From Mesostigma viride (lineage: Eukaryota > Streptophyta > Mesostigmatophyceae > Mesostigmatales > Mesostigmataceae), in NCBI GenBank assembly GCA_009746045.1, contig RPFO01001885.1, positions 115,001 through 152,500 of the forward strand: a stretch of DNA of 37,500 nt, in the 5' to 3' direction. The notes under the pieces were generated by a model. It made no database searches. It had not been told where the DNA came from and saw only the letters and a program-made list of their open reading frames with translations. Every line of letters starts with the position of its first letter. Within the stretch, counting starts at the first letter, position 1. Both the position numbers and the translations under genes were made by a program. This document shows, in pieces, positions 30,573 to 37,500 of this stretch.

Positions 30573-30868
30573 GTTTTTACCACTTGTGTGCATGCTCATG
30601 TGGTATTTTTTTACCACTTTTTATCACTTCTAAGGTTTTACCACTTTTTATCACTTTTTACCACTAAAACAAGCCTTTTACCACCACTTAACCACTTTTT
30701 ACCACAAAGTGGTAAAAAGTGGTATAATTTGCCACTTTTTTACCACTTTTTATCACTTTATATCACTTTTTATCACTTTTTACCACTTTTTACCACCCTA
30801 AGACCTCTTTTACCACCCCGAGGTGGTAAAAAGGTGGTAAAAAGTGATAAAAAGTGGTAAATTTACCA
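30573..30868 (-). repeat. right subterminal TTTTACCAC array of CACTA 2
   Basis: Many TTTTACCAC or TTTTATCAC units, inverse complement of the left array, with a few GTGGTAAAA units at 30707-30725 and 30822-30860. Confidence 0.9.
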
Positions 30869-30887
30869 CCCCCGAGTTCCTAGTGTC

Positions 30888-31320
30888 CATCTTGATAAAC
30901 CAAGTGCCTGCCCTCTTGATCAGCGTGGCCTGCATTCCACAAAACACCATGGGCTCATCCTGCTTCATGTGCTGGACCTTTCCTAACTCAAACCTCTTCT
31001 GGATCTTGGACAGTACTGAATCCACCCACTCAGGAGGCCCTAGAAGGTGCAGGTCATCTCCATGCAGAGATGCAAACACAGGCAACCCTTCATGAGTACT
31101 CTGGAACAAGCAAGGATCAACTGGAGACACAGTAAAGCCACAGTGAGTTTTCAGAAACTTTTCCAGGCTCTTTCTCCAGATGATAGGGCTGGACCTGAGA
31201 CCCTCCAAACCCTTGAGTATTCTGAGATATTTTGACTTGATCTCTGCTCTCCACACCTTTGGCACTGTTACAAAGAAGGGAGGGATATCACGCCATGTCT
31301 CCTTGGCCTGCTCCACATCA
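30888..31320 (-). pseudogene. Ty1/Copia pol, reverse transcriptase part, truncated
   Basis: Minus-strand frame with the Copia RT hallmarks: LRILKGLEGLRSSPIIWRKS (compare LKSLYGLKQSPRLWY), FLKTHCGFTVSPVDPCLF and FASLHGDDLHLLG in place of the family's YVDDL. Both catalytic Asp are kept, while Tyr and Val are replaced. Then comes FELGKVQHM and an LG-like FCGMQATL. It continues to FIKM and is cut there by CACTA 2, resuming at 20813 as EGGNNYPQ. The 5' part of RT, integrase and gag are missing: the frame runs into a 29-bp minisatellite at 31321. Confidence 0.85.
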
Positions 31321-31822
31321 CCCGCCACCCGTCACCACCAGATGCAGTACCCGCCACCCGTCACCACCCGATGCAGTACCCGCCACCCGTCACCACCAGA
31401 TGCAGTACCCGCCACCCGTCACCAGATGCAGTACCCGCCACCCGTCACCACCAGATGCAGTACCCGCCACCCGTCACCACCAGATGCAGTACCCGCCACC
31501 CGTCACCACCAGATGCAGTACCCGCCACCCGTCACCACCAGATGCAGCACCCGCCACCCGTCACCAGATGCAGTACCCGCCACCCGTCACCAGATGCAGT
31601 ACCCGCCACCCGTCACCACCAGATGCAGCACCCGCCACCCGTCACCACCAGATGCAGTACCCGCCACCCGTCACCACCAGATGCAGTACCCGCCACCCGT
31701 CACCACCCGATGCAGTACCCGCCACCCGTCACCACCCGATGCAGTACCCGCCACCCGTCACCACCAGATGCAGTACCCGCCACCCGTCACCAGCAGATGC
31801 AGCACCCGCCACCCGTCACCAG
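31321..31822 (+). repeat. 29-bp minisatellite, about 17 copies
   Basis: Unit begins CCCGCCACCCGTCACC and ends CAGATGCAGTA. Some copies lack an ACC (26 bp). As 29 is not a multiple of three, all plus frames stay open, producing long artefactual ORFs. Confidence 0.97.
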
Positions 31823-31933
31823 CTATCCCTGGCGCCGGAACCCGTACCCCTTGCATGTTTCCTGCCTGCCTGCCTGCCTGCTCTCCACTTCCTGTTGACT
31901 TTGCCTGCCTGGGCTCCACTTCCCCTGATTTTC

Positions 31934-32158
31934 GCCCGCCCGCCCGCCGCCCGCCCGCCCGCCCGCCCGCCCGCCCGCCCGCCGCCCGCCCGCCGCCCGC
32001 CCGCCCGCCCGCCCGCCCGCCGCCCGCCGCCCGCCCGCCCGCCCGCCCGCCCGCCCGCCCGCCCGCCCGCCCGCCCGCCCGCCCCGCGCCCCGCCCGCCC
32101 GCCCGCCCGCCCGCCTGCCTGCCTGCCGCCCGCCCGCCCGCCGGCCTGCCTGCCTGCC
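31934..32158 (+). repeat. (CCCG/CCGC)n array with (TGCC)n edges
   Basis: About 225 bp of CCCG units with occasional CCG, flanked by TGCC repeats (31861-31880 and 32115-32158). It directly precedes the PRP3 acceptor and lies within the presumed upstream intron. Confidence 0.95.
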
Positions 32159-32186
32159 CTGCACGTCCTCGGTTTGCCACCACCAG

Positions 32187-32368
32187 ATGCGCTTCGGCGC
32201 ACAGAAGGCGCAGCAGATGAAGGAGCGCGAGGAGATGCGCCAGCGGTGGACAGGTGGCAGGCAGGCGGGCGACGAGGAGGTCAACCCGAACCTGATCGCC
32301 GTGGGGGAGCGCGTCGTCTTTGAGACGCCCAAGAAGCCAAAGGACCCCATCCCTGACGTGGAGTGGTG
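32187..32368 (+). CDS. PRP3: U4/U6 snRNP protein PRP3, internal exon A
   Basis: Opens after CCACCACCAG and reads MRFGAQKAQQMKEREEMRQR, then VNPNLIAVGERV and KPKDPIPDVEWW, ending in phase 2 at GTG|GTATGT. In plant PRP3 the same order occurs in mid-protein (FGEAQAKELK..., NPNLIEVSERV, PIPDVEWWD), just ahead of the PRP3 domain. PRP3 holds the U4/U6 duplex in the U4/U6.U5 tri-snRNP in the nucleus. Upstream exons for roughly the N-terminal half, including the PWI-containing part in some species, were not found in this window. They may lie beyond 1, or the locus may be broken by the Copia/CACTA insertion. The initial ATG is a coincidental internal Met. Confidence 0.88.
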
Positions 32369-32702
32369 GTATGTGGCAGCACTGGGATGGGCGTGGCACC
32401 AGGATGGGCGTGGCACTGGGATGGGCGTGGCACTGGGATGGGCGTGGCACTTTAAATTTTGCTGGTTGCAAAGTCCTGGTGAGTTCCATGATGGTTTCGC
32501 CATGACGCTTTGGATTGGGTGTGGGTGGGAAGGCAAATCGGATTGGGTATTGGTGGAGAGGCGAATCAGATTGGGTGTGGGTGGGAAGGCGAATAGGATT
32601 GGGTGTGGGTGGTAAGGGGAATAGGATTCGGTCAGGTGATGCAGTCTACGTGATAGTAAATTAATGGGTGGGGAGACGAATAGGATTGGGTGTGGGTGGA
32701 AG
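32369..32702 (+). repeat. PRP3 intron A: 17-bp and about 36-bp tandem repeats
   Basis: The intron begins with four copies of a 17-bp CACTGGGATGGGCGTGG unit (32380-32446). Then come five or more GATTGGGTGTGGGTGG / AAGGCGAAT units (32511-32702). The second family resumes at 34200 beyond the hAT-like insertion. Confidence 0.88.
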
Positions 32703-34199
32703 CAGTGTTTCTAGTAAGGGTTTTTGGCACGCGCGTCGGACTGCTGACAGGCCGCTGTTGGCGGCGCATCGGACGGCTGACACGCCGCTGTTGGCAGCGC
32801 GTCAGACCATTCCAGTTAGGGGCGGGTCCCAGGGGCCCCATATCTAGGGTTGATTTACCCTCAAAGACCATAAGAAGCGGAATCACCGGGGGATGGGGGT
32901 GGGGCAGCCAAATTGGGGGCAGGTGCAAGATGGGACAGCGACATGATGAAATGGAGTTTCAAGTGCATGGCAGGAGTCAGGACAGATATTACAACAAATT
33001 TTCTCGTACATGCTTCATACTCAAGAAAACTGGCCTTCTCAAGCTTTGAAAAAGGAAATTTCCATTCCACAATGTCACTGGTTTCTGGACTGTTAAAAAC
33101 TTGAAATCCTGTTATAACTTAAAAGAATACAAATGACAAGCGGGGACCAAAACGCTTGATTTCTCAAGACTCAAATAGCTAGCAAGTAGCACGTCGAGCT
33201 AGATGTGCAAAAAAAGGAGCCCTGACTGGATTGTGCAGACAGTGTTGTCGCCTCTGACTTACTAGCGGCCCGCCTTTTCCTCTTGATGCGCGCTCCTAGG
33301 TCTTGGACAGCCTGGCTTAAATCGACGATATCGGGACTACTTGATCGTGCCCCCGTTTGCCTCTGGAAATAAGCTGACTATATCGCCACAGACCTAAACT
33401 TTTTTAAGATTCCGCCAGCTCCTCGTGACGCCGTGCCACGCTTTTGATGTGCCGAATCCTCGCTGAAGAATGGCGAGCCAGGACTCGGGAACAAGGCAAT
33501 GTAATGCAGAAAAAACCTAACAACCTCGGTCTAGACTTCCGTTAGGTTTGGCCGACGAATTTTATTCAGTTCCAACCGTGAGTGACACCTAAACCGATGC
33601 AACCCCCCCAATTGCAAGAAAAAGTTTCGAAACTTCTGAAATAGCAGTTGCTACTAAAATGCGTCCGACATAACTTTAGGTAAGCTTGGCTTAGAATGTA
33701 TCCATTATCGCTGCAACTGCCATCGTGCCATCGCCACCTCGCGAATTTGCAGCTGGCTGCACGAAATGCCTTTTTTCGGCACCAGGCAGACGGGCCGGCA
33801 GGTCCTGGCAGCTGGCACACACATACTGGAATGTTCCAGAGGTTCCCACGCGGCTCACTGCGGCCCACATTTCACCAGTCCGATATCAGCCAGTCAGTCA
33901 GTGCACTGAATCTCAAGTACGATTCGGTTAGATGGGCTTACAGTAGACGAAAAAGTAGCTCGTAATGTGCTGGCTGGCGCGGCGAGTAGAGGCTGACGTG
34001 ACGAACCTGTGTCCTTTGCATGTATTGACGTGCCTGACGCGTGAGGACTTTGTGCGCGTCAGACGACTGACACGCAACCTAAATTTACGCGTCAGACGTC
34101 TGACGCGTGGCCTAAATTTACATTCAGACGTCTAACGCGGGCGGTAAAACTCCCGACGCGTCAGCGTCAGACGCCTGTGTCCCGTCACTAGAAACACTG
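32703..34199. mobile_element. hAT-like non-autonomous DNA transposon
   Basis: The ends are CAGTGTTTCTAGT and its exact inverse ACTAGAAACACTG, 1,497 bp apart. CAGTG-type termini are typical of hAT elements. The flanking octamers GGTGGAAG and GTGGGAAG match at 6 of 8 positions, acceptable for an old 8-bp duplication in repeat DNA. GCGTCAGAC/GTCTGACGC palindromes crowd both subterminal regions (32730-32810, 34040-34170). No transposase ORF was found. Inserted within the 36-bp repeats of PRP3 intron A. Confidence 0.75.
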
Positions 34200-34880
34200 G
34201 TGGGAAGGCGAAAAGGATTGGGTATGGGTGGTACAACTTGTCGCGCAAGAACCCCATCCCCGGCTCGGATCGGCGGTGCATCCGGGGAACCGTACGCTGA
34301 AGGATGCTCGGGGGTTAGGGCAGGTGGGTCGGTTCGCGCAAGAAGCCACAGGACCCAGACCGAAGCCGCGAACAAAGATCCCCAGCGCGGACCGGTCCTG
34401 CTTCTCTCCTTGTGCGCTCAAGGGGAAGCCCTGGCACTACCACTCTCGAGGATGCTAGGGTGTAGGTGGTCGACCCGTCTTACGTCTCTTCATGCATGCT
34501 GGAGGGGGAGCCCTAGCACTACCGCCACTCTCGAGGATGCTATTGGTACCACCTATACGCTAGGGTATGGGTGGTGAAGTGGCGGTGTGCCTCTAAATAT
34601 GCCTCATGGGGAGTCCTCAGTCCTCTAGAAGATACTAAGTATGGGTGATCGGGAGTGGTAGGCACTTCTGAGCTGCCATTCCTGTTGTTTTTAGTAACCT
34701 GTGCATTGGATGGTTGGCTCTCGTGCCCCTAACTGAAACATGTGACCCTACCTGCCTCTCCCACGCATGTGCTCACGCGCACACATGAACCCGTGCACAC
34801 ACACTCACATACACACGTACATTTATATCCCATCTCATATCTTCACTTTTCTTCGTTCTCTTTTCCCCTCGCCTGGCCAG
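34200..34880 (+). other. PRP3 intron A, 3' part with degenerate copies of exon A
   Basis: 34327-34353 contains CGCAAGAAGCCACAGGACCC, closely matching exon A's CCCAAGAAGCCAAAGGACCC. 34241-34275 holds a shorter copy. GGTATGGGTGGT recurs, resembling the exon A donor (GTGGTATGT). GGATGCTAGGGT / GAGGATGCTA repeats follow, then a CACACG-rich stretch and a pyrimidine tract into CTGGCCAG. Confidence 0.65.
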
Positions 34881-35043
34881 GGACGTGGCGCTCCTCGCAT
34901 CCGGCACGTATGACTGCCTCGAGGGCGGCACTGCGGGCATCAACGTGGATAAGATCACTCACTACGTGGAGCACCCGGTGCCCATACAGCCGCCCGCCGA
35001 GACGCCGCAGCCGCCGCCGCAGCCGCTCAAGCTGACCAAGAAG
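34881..35043 (+). CDS. PRP3: PRP3, exon B
   Basis: Acceptor CTGGCCAG. Reads DVALLASGTYDCLEGGTAG, INVDKITHYVEHPVPIQPP and PQPPPQPLKLTKK, in phase with exon A (WW|D). The plant protein has the same SNGTY...ITHYIEHP...PPPQPLKLTKK order. This segment leads into the conserved PRP3 domain. The donor is AAG|GTGGGG in phase 0. The last ~45 bases and donor are echoed twice in the following intron. Confidence 0.9.
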
Positions 35044-35690
35044 GTGGGGTGGTGGGGACATGCTGGAAAAACACAGAAAGTATGATGCATTTGATCGGTA
35101 GACGCCGCAGCCGCTCCAGCTGTCCAAGAAAGTGGGGGTGCTGAGGACAGGAAGTAGTGGAGGGGCTGAGATGAATAGATGCTGGAGGGCCTTTGATGAC
35201 TCGTCATGGAAGCTCACAAGAAAGGTGGGCACAGATGCTAAGGTCTCTGCTCGGAGACGCTGAGCTCCCCTGCAACGTGGCATATCAAGTTGATCCCATA
35301 TATAACTAGTATAGTGACGGTAATGATGCCCAAGTCCCGATGGAGGTGATTGTAATGCGACATCGCACAATGTACGGGCTGTTTTTGTAAGTGAAGGCGG
35401 TCCAGCCAATGGGATGCATATGGAAAGTTTCTGCGTCTTCTCTCTCTTGTGGGTAATGTTGCGTGTAGCAGCAACTCCGAACGTGTTATCCGACGTAGCC
35501 CATCGCGAGAGGGCACAACCCGTGCCAGTTTCAAAGAACTAAGATTATTCAATGAGTTCGTGCAGTTGCAGCATGTGGTGTCATGCGTACGGTGCACGGC
35601 ACGTAACAAGCTGGCTGCACGCAGTGAGATGATCCACTAATTCTGGTACCTGTGTCTGGATCTTGTTCGGTCCACTCTCTCCGCCCCCGC
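35044..35690 (+). other. PRP3 intron B with two echoes of exon B
   Basis: 35101-35150 repeats the exon 3' end and donor region (GACGCCGCAGCCGCT, CCAAGAAAGTGGGGG) with a 9-nt deletion. 35209-35230 (GAAGCTCACAAGAAAGGTGG) is a shorter, more diverged copy. The rest has no recognised feature. Confidence 0.7.
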
Positions 35691-35750
35691 CTCAAGTTGG
35701 AATCGCTAGGAATCGCGGATCAGCACGCCGCGATGAATCTGTACCCGGCC
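35691..35750 (+). rRNA. small-subunit rRNA gene fragment (mitochondrial type), nuclear insertion
   Basis: AAGTTGGAATCGCTAGGAAT followed by CGCGGATCAGCACGCCGCG and ATGAATCTGTACCCGG matches the near-universal 3' region of bacterial-type SSU rRNA. That region has GGAATCGCTAGTAATCGC and GATCAGCA-x-GCCGCGGTGAAT. TGTACCCGG at the end favours the mitochondrial SSU of plants and green algae over plastid or bacterial forms. Only about 60 bp is present, with several changes, so it is a non-functional organelle DNA insertion in PRP3 intron B. Confidence 0.8.
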
Positions 35751-35859
35751 CCCCCCGCTCCCCCCGGCACCCTATATAACTGCTACTTTCACTTTCCCAC
35801 TCACCCACCCATCCATGCATTACACACAAAACCTCAATGGCGTGTGCTCCCCGCCGCAG

Positions 35860-35956
35860 GAGCGCAAGAAGCTACGTACCCAGCGGCGTGTCGCGCGCGA
35901 AAAGGAGAAGCAGGAGATGATCCGCAAGGGGCTCATGGCGCCGCCCAAGCCAAAAG
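35860..35956 (+). CDS. PRP3: PRP3, exon C
   Basis: After CCGCCGCAG it reads ERKKLRTQRRVAREKEKQEM and IRKGLMAPPKPK, continuing exon B in phase 0. It corresponds to EQKKLRTQRR...KEKQEMIRQGLLEPPK in plant PRP3. The donor is AAAAG|GTGTGT, phase 1, which matches exon D. The basic, helical composition fits the RNA-contacting part of the PRP3 domain. Confidence 0.92.
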
Positions 35957-37160
35957 GTGTGTCGGGGTTTATTAAGTAGTTATTAACCCTTTTGTCCACT
36001 GGTGTGCGCTGGATGAAGGGGTTGATGGCGCCCCCCAAGCCAATGAAAGAGCCTGTATGATCGGAACCCAACCCACCGGAGGGCATGGCCGCCTTGCCAT
36101 GCCTTCAGCTGGTTTACATCAGTATACCTACTATAGAAACGTTCAGTATACCTATTATAGAAACCATCAGTATACCTACTATAGAAACCGTCAGTATACC
36201 TACTAAAGAGACCATCAATATACCTACTATAGAAACCGTCAGTATACCTACTATAGAAACCATCAGTATACCTACTGTAGAAACCATCAGTATACCTACT
36301 ATAGAACCACCCCTGCCAAATTTTAAGATTGCATGACTTGAAAGGGCTTATGCCGCCGCCCAAGCTCATCCGCTTGCATGAGCAAAAGAAGGCAGTCGTG
36401 AGACCGTGAGATGTCAGTCACACCATGCCCCCCCCCCCTTCCCCCCCCCCTTCTCCTCCCCCGTTTTTTGATTTTCTTTCTCATCCCTCCCCACAATGCC
36501 CTTTGCTTTTGTTTCGCAAAACTGCCTGCCCGCCTCCTGTTTCTTCTCCCACCCCTCTTTTTCCCATTCCCTCACCCCACAATCATGTATCAATAAAGTG
36601 CGATGTGTTTCCCATAGCCCCCATCCACAAATCCACAACGTTCCCTCTCTGTCTTCCTGCCCTTCCACGCCTTTCTCTCCCTTTCCTCCCCCCCCCCCGC
36701 CCCCCTCCGGCCCCTCAATCTCTCTTCTCCCCCTTGCCGCCCCCCTTCCCTTCCCCCCGCCCTGCTCTTCCTTCCCATCCTGCCTTCCTGCCTCTCTGTG
36801 TCCCCCTCCTGCCGCTTTCTCCCTTTTCCTGCCCTACCTTCCTCTCCCTCCTTTCCCCCCTCGTTGGCTCGTTCACCCCCCCCCTTTCCCCCCTCCGTTT
36901 CCCCCGTCCTTTCTGCCCCTCCTTTCTACCCCTCCTTTTCCCCCTCCTTTCTACCCCTCCTTTCACCCCCTGCTCCTCCCCCCTCCTTTCACCCCCTCCT
37001 CGTCCTCCCTCCTTTCACCCCCTCCTCCTCCCCCCTCCTTTCATCCCCTCCTCCTCCCCGCTCCTTTCACCCCCTCCTAGTCCTACCTCCTTTCACCCCC
37101 TCCTCCCCCCTCCTTTCCCCCCTCCTTTTTCCCTGTCCCTTCCCCCCATCCCCCCTGCAG
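35957..37160 (+). other. PRP3 intron C: exon C echoes, 24-bp repeats, pyrimidine tract
   Basis: Degenerate copies of the exon C 3' end occur at 36012-36050 (GGGGTTGATGGCGCCCCCCA) and 36340-36371 (GGGCTTATGCCGCCGCCCAA). Between them, 36121-36312 has eight copies of a 24-bp unit beginning AGTATACCTACTATAG. From 36423 to about 37155 the plus strand is more than 90% C/T, with repeated CTCCTTTCACCCC, ending at CCCCTGCAG. Confidence 0.85.
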
Positions 37161-37377
37161 TCAAGATCTCCAACCTGATGCAGGTCATGCAGGCGGAGGC
37201 GGTGATGGACCCGACGCGCATCGAGGCGGAGGTCGCGTCGCAGATGGCCGAGCGGCAGCAGGCGCACGAAGACCGCAACCTGGCCCGCAAGCTCACGCCG
37301 GCGGAGCGTAAGGAGAAGAAGGAGCGCAAGCTGTTCCGCACGGTCAACGAGAAGGACAAGCATGCGGCCGTGTTCCG
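37161..37377 (+). CDS. PRP3: PRP3, exon D
   Basis: Reads VKISNLMQVMQAEAVMDPTR, IEAEVASQMAERQQAHEDRN, LARKLTPAERKEKKERKLF, TVNEKDKHAAVFR. Human PRP3 has VRISNLMRVLG and plant PRP3 has VKMSNLMKVLG, LARKLTPAERREKKERKLF at this point. It begins after TGCAG in phase 1 and ends in phase 2 at TTCCG|GTACAG, just where the family continues V-x-x-L-S-x-P into the DUF1115 C-terminal domain. The rest of the gene is beyond the window. Confidence 0.94.
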
Positions 37378-37500
37378 GTACAGGATGCTCGCATTTTCTC
37401 GCGCTTGGCGGAACGGTTTCTTCCCTCTCTTTCTGGCTCGCAGGGTTACTGAGAAGGGCAAGCACGCGGTGGTGTTCTGGTGGGTTGGAGGCTAGTAGCT
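37378..37500 (+). other. PRP3 intron D start with an echo of exon D
   Basis: At 37445-37480, GTTACTGAGAAGGGCAAGCA and CGCGGTGGTGTTCTGG copy the end of exon D (GTCAACGAGAAGGACAAGCA, TGCGGCCGTGTTCCGG). The copy follows a T/C-rich tract and GCTCGCAG, so it has its own plausible acceptor, but the donor dinucleotide is changed. Confidence 0.7.

Larger units (their letters stand above)
20816..30885 (+). mobile_element. CACTA (EnSpm) DNA transposon 2, two-gene element
   Basis: CACTAGGAACTCGGGGGTG begins at 20816. The inverted end CACCCCCGAGTTCCTAGTG, with one base fewer, finishes at 30885. TC flanks both ends (20814-20815, 30886-30887). The element is 10,070 bp with subterminal arrays of GTGGTAAAA. 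It holds a six-exon TNP2-type transposase (+) and a divergent accessory gene (-), separated by a duplicated promoter-like region. It lies inside a Copia pol frame, which closes perfectly when the element plus one TC is removed. Frameshifts and a MITE in the transposase make the copy probably non-autonomous. Confidence 0.93.

Noticed and set aside
31180-32536. ORFs of over 340 codons with HHQMQYPPPV-type repeats
   Set aside because: A 29-bp unit keeps all three frames open. The frames run straight from antisense Copia sequence into CCCG repeats.
36425-37155. Pro/Ser/Leu-rich ORF running into PRP3 exon D
   Set aside because: It is the C/T-rich intron tract read through. PRP3 homology begins exactly at the TGCAG acceptor.

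Overview
This is a repeat-choked stretch of a eukaryotic nuclear genome. It has GT-AG introns with T-rich tracts before the acceptor, GC-rich exons and several classes of nested transposons. The one recognisable host gene, at the right end on the + strand (32187 to beyond 37377), is the U4/U6 snRNP splicing factor PRP3. Its wording (NPNLI, PIPDVEWW, PPPQPLKLTKK, LARKLTPAERKEKKERKLF) is closest to plant-type PRP3, so I infer a green-lineage organism, most likely a green alga. The species is not identifiable from sequence alone.

Layout. 1-5486: a satellite of ~173-bp (A) and ~176-bp (B) units in an A-A-B higher-order repeat of ~521 bp. A LINE-like element encoding only an ORF1p (801-2810) and a short non-LTR fragment (3897-4256) are inserted in it, each between target-site duplications. 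5488-6007: a (GGGT)n/(GGGC)n array. 6008-9945: mostly unique DNA with a small inverted-repeat element, a SINE-like insertion, one unrecognised degenerate gene (8243-9036) and a pair of identical 234-bp repeats. 9946-12285: the same satellite in the opposite orientation. 12675-17055: CACTA element 1, carrying only the last transposase exon (- strand). 17058-19844: low-information DNA, a (GA)n(G)n run and the presumed 3' region of a Copia retrotransposon. 19845-31320: a Ty1/Copia pol remnant (- strand) split between RT and RNase H by CACTA element 2 (20816-30885). That 10.07-kb element carries a six-exon TNP2-type transposase (+) and a divergent accessory gene (-). 31321-32158: a minisatellite and a CCCG array. 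32187-37500: PRP3 exons separated by introns full of tandem repeats, a hAT-like element and a mitochondrial-type SSU rRNA fragment.

How the parts relate. Both CACTA elements end in CACTAGGAACTC, make 2-bp target duplications and share the transposase's last exon with the same splice acceptor. Their subterminal arrays nevertheless use different words (GTGAGAAAA versus GTGGTAAAA). Removing element 2 with one copy of its TC duplication restores the Copia reading frame exactly. Element 2's transposase is broken by frameshifts and by a MITE inserted four bases past a splice acceptor.

The most unusual host-gene feature is in PRP3. The introns after all four visible exons contain degenerate copies of the 3' end of the exon just upstream, often with its 5' splice-site region, in a gene that itself encodes a splicing factor. 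All calls come from reading the sequence. No database search or alignment program was run.
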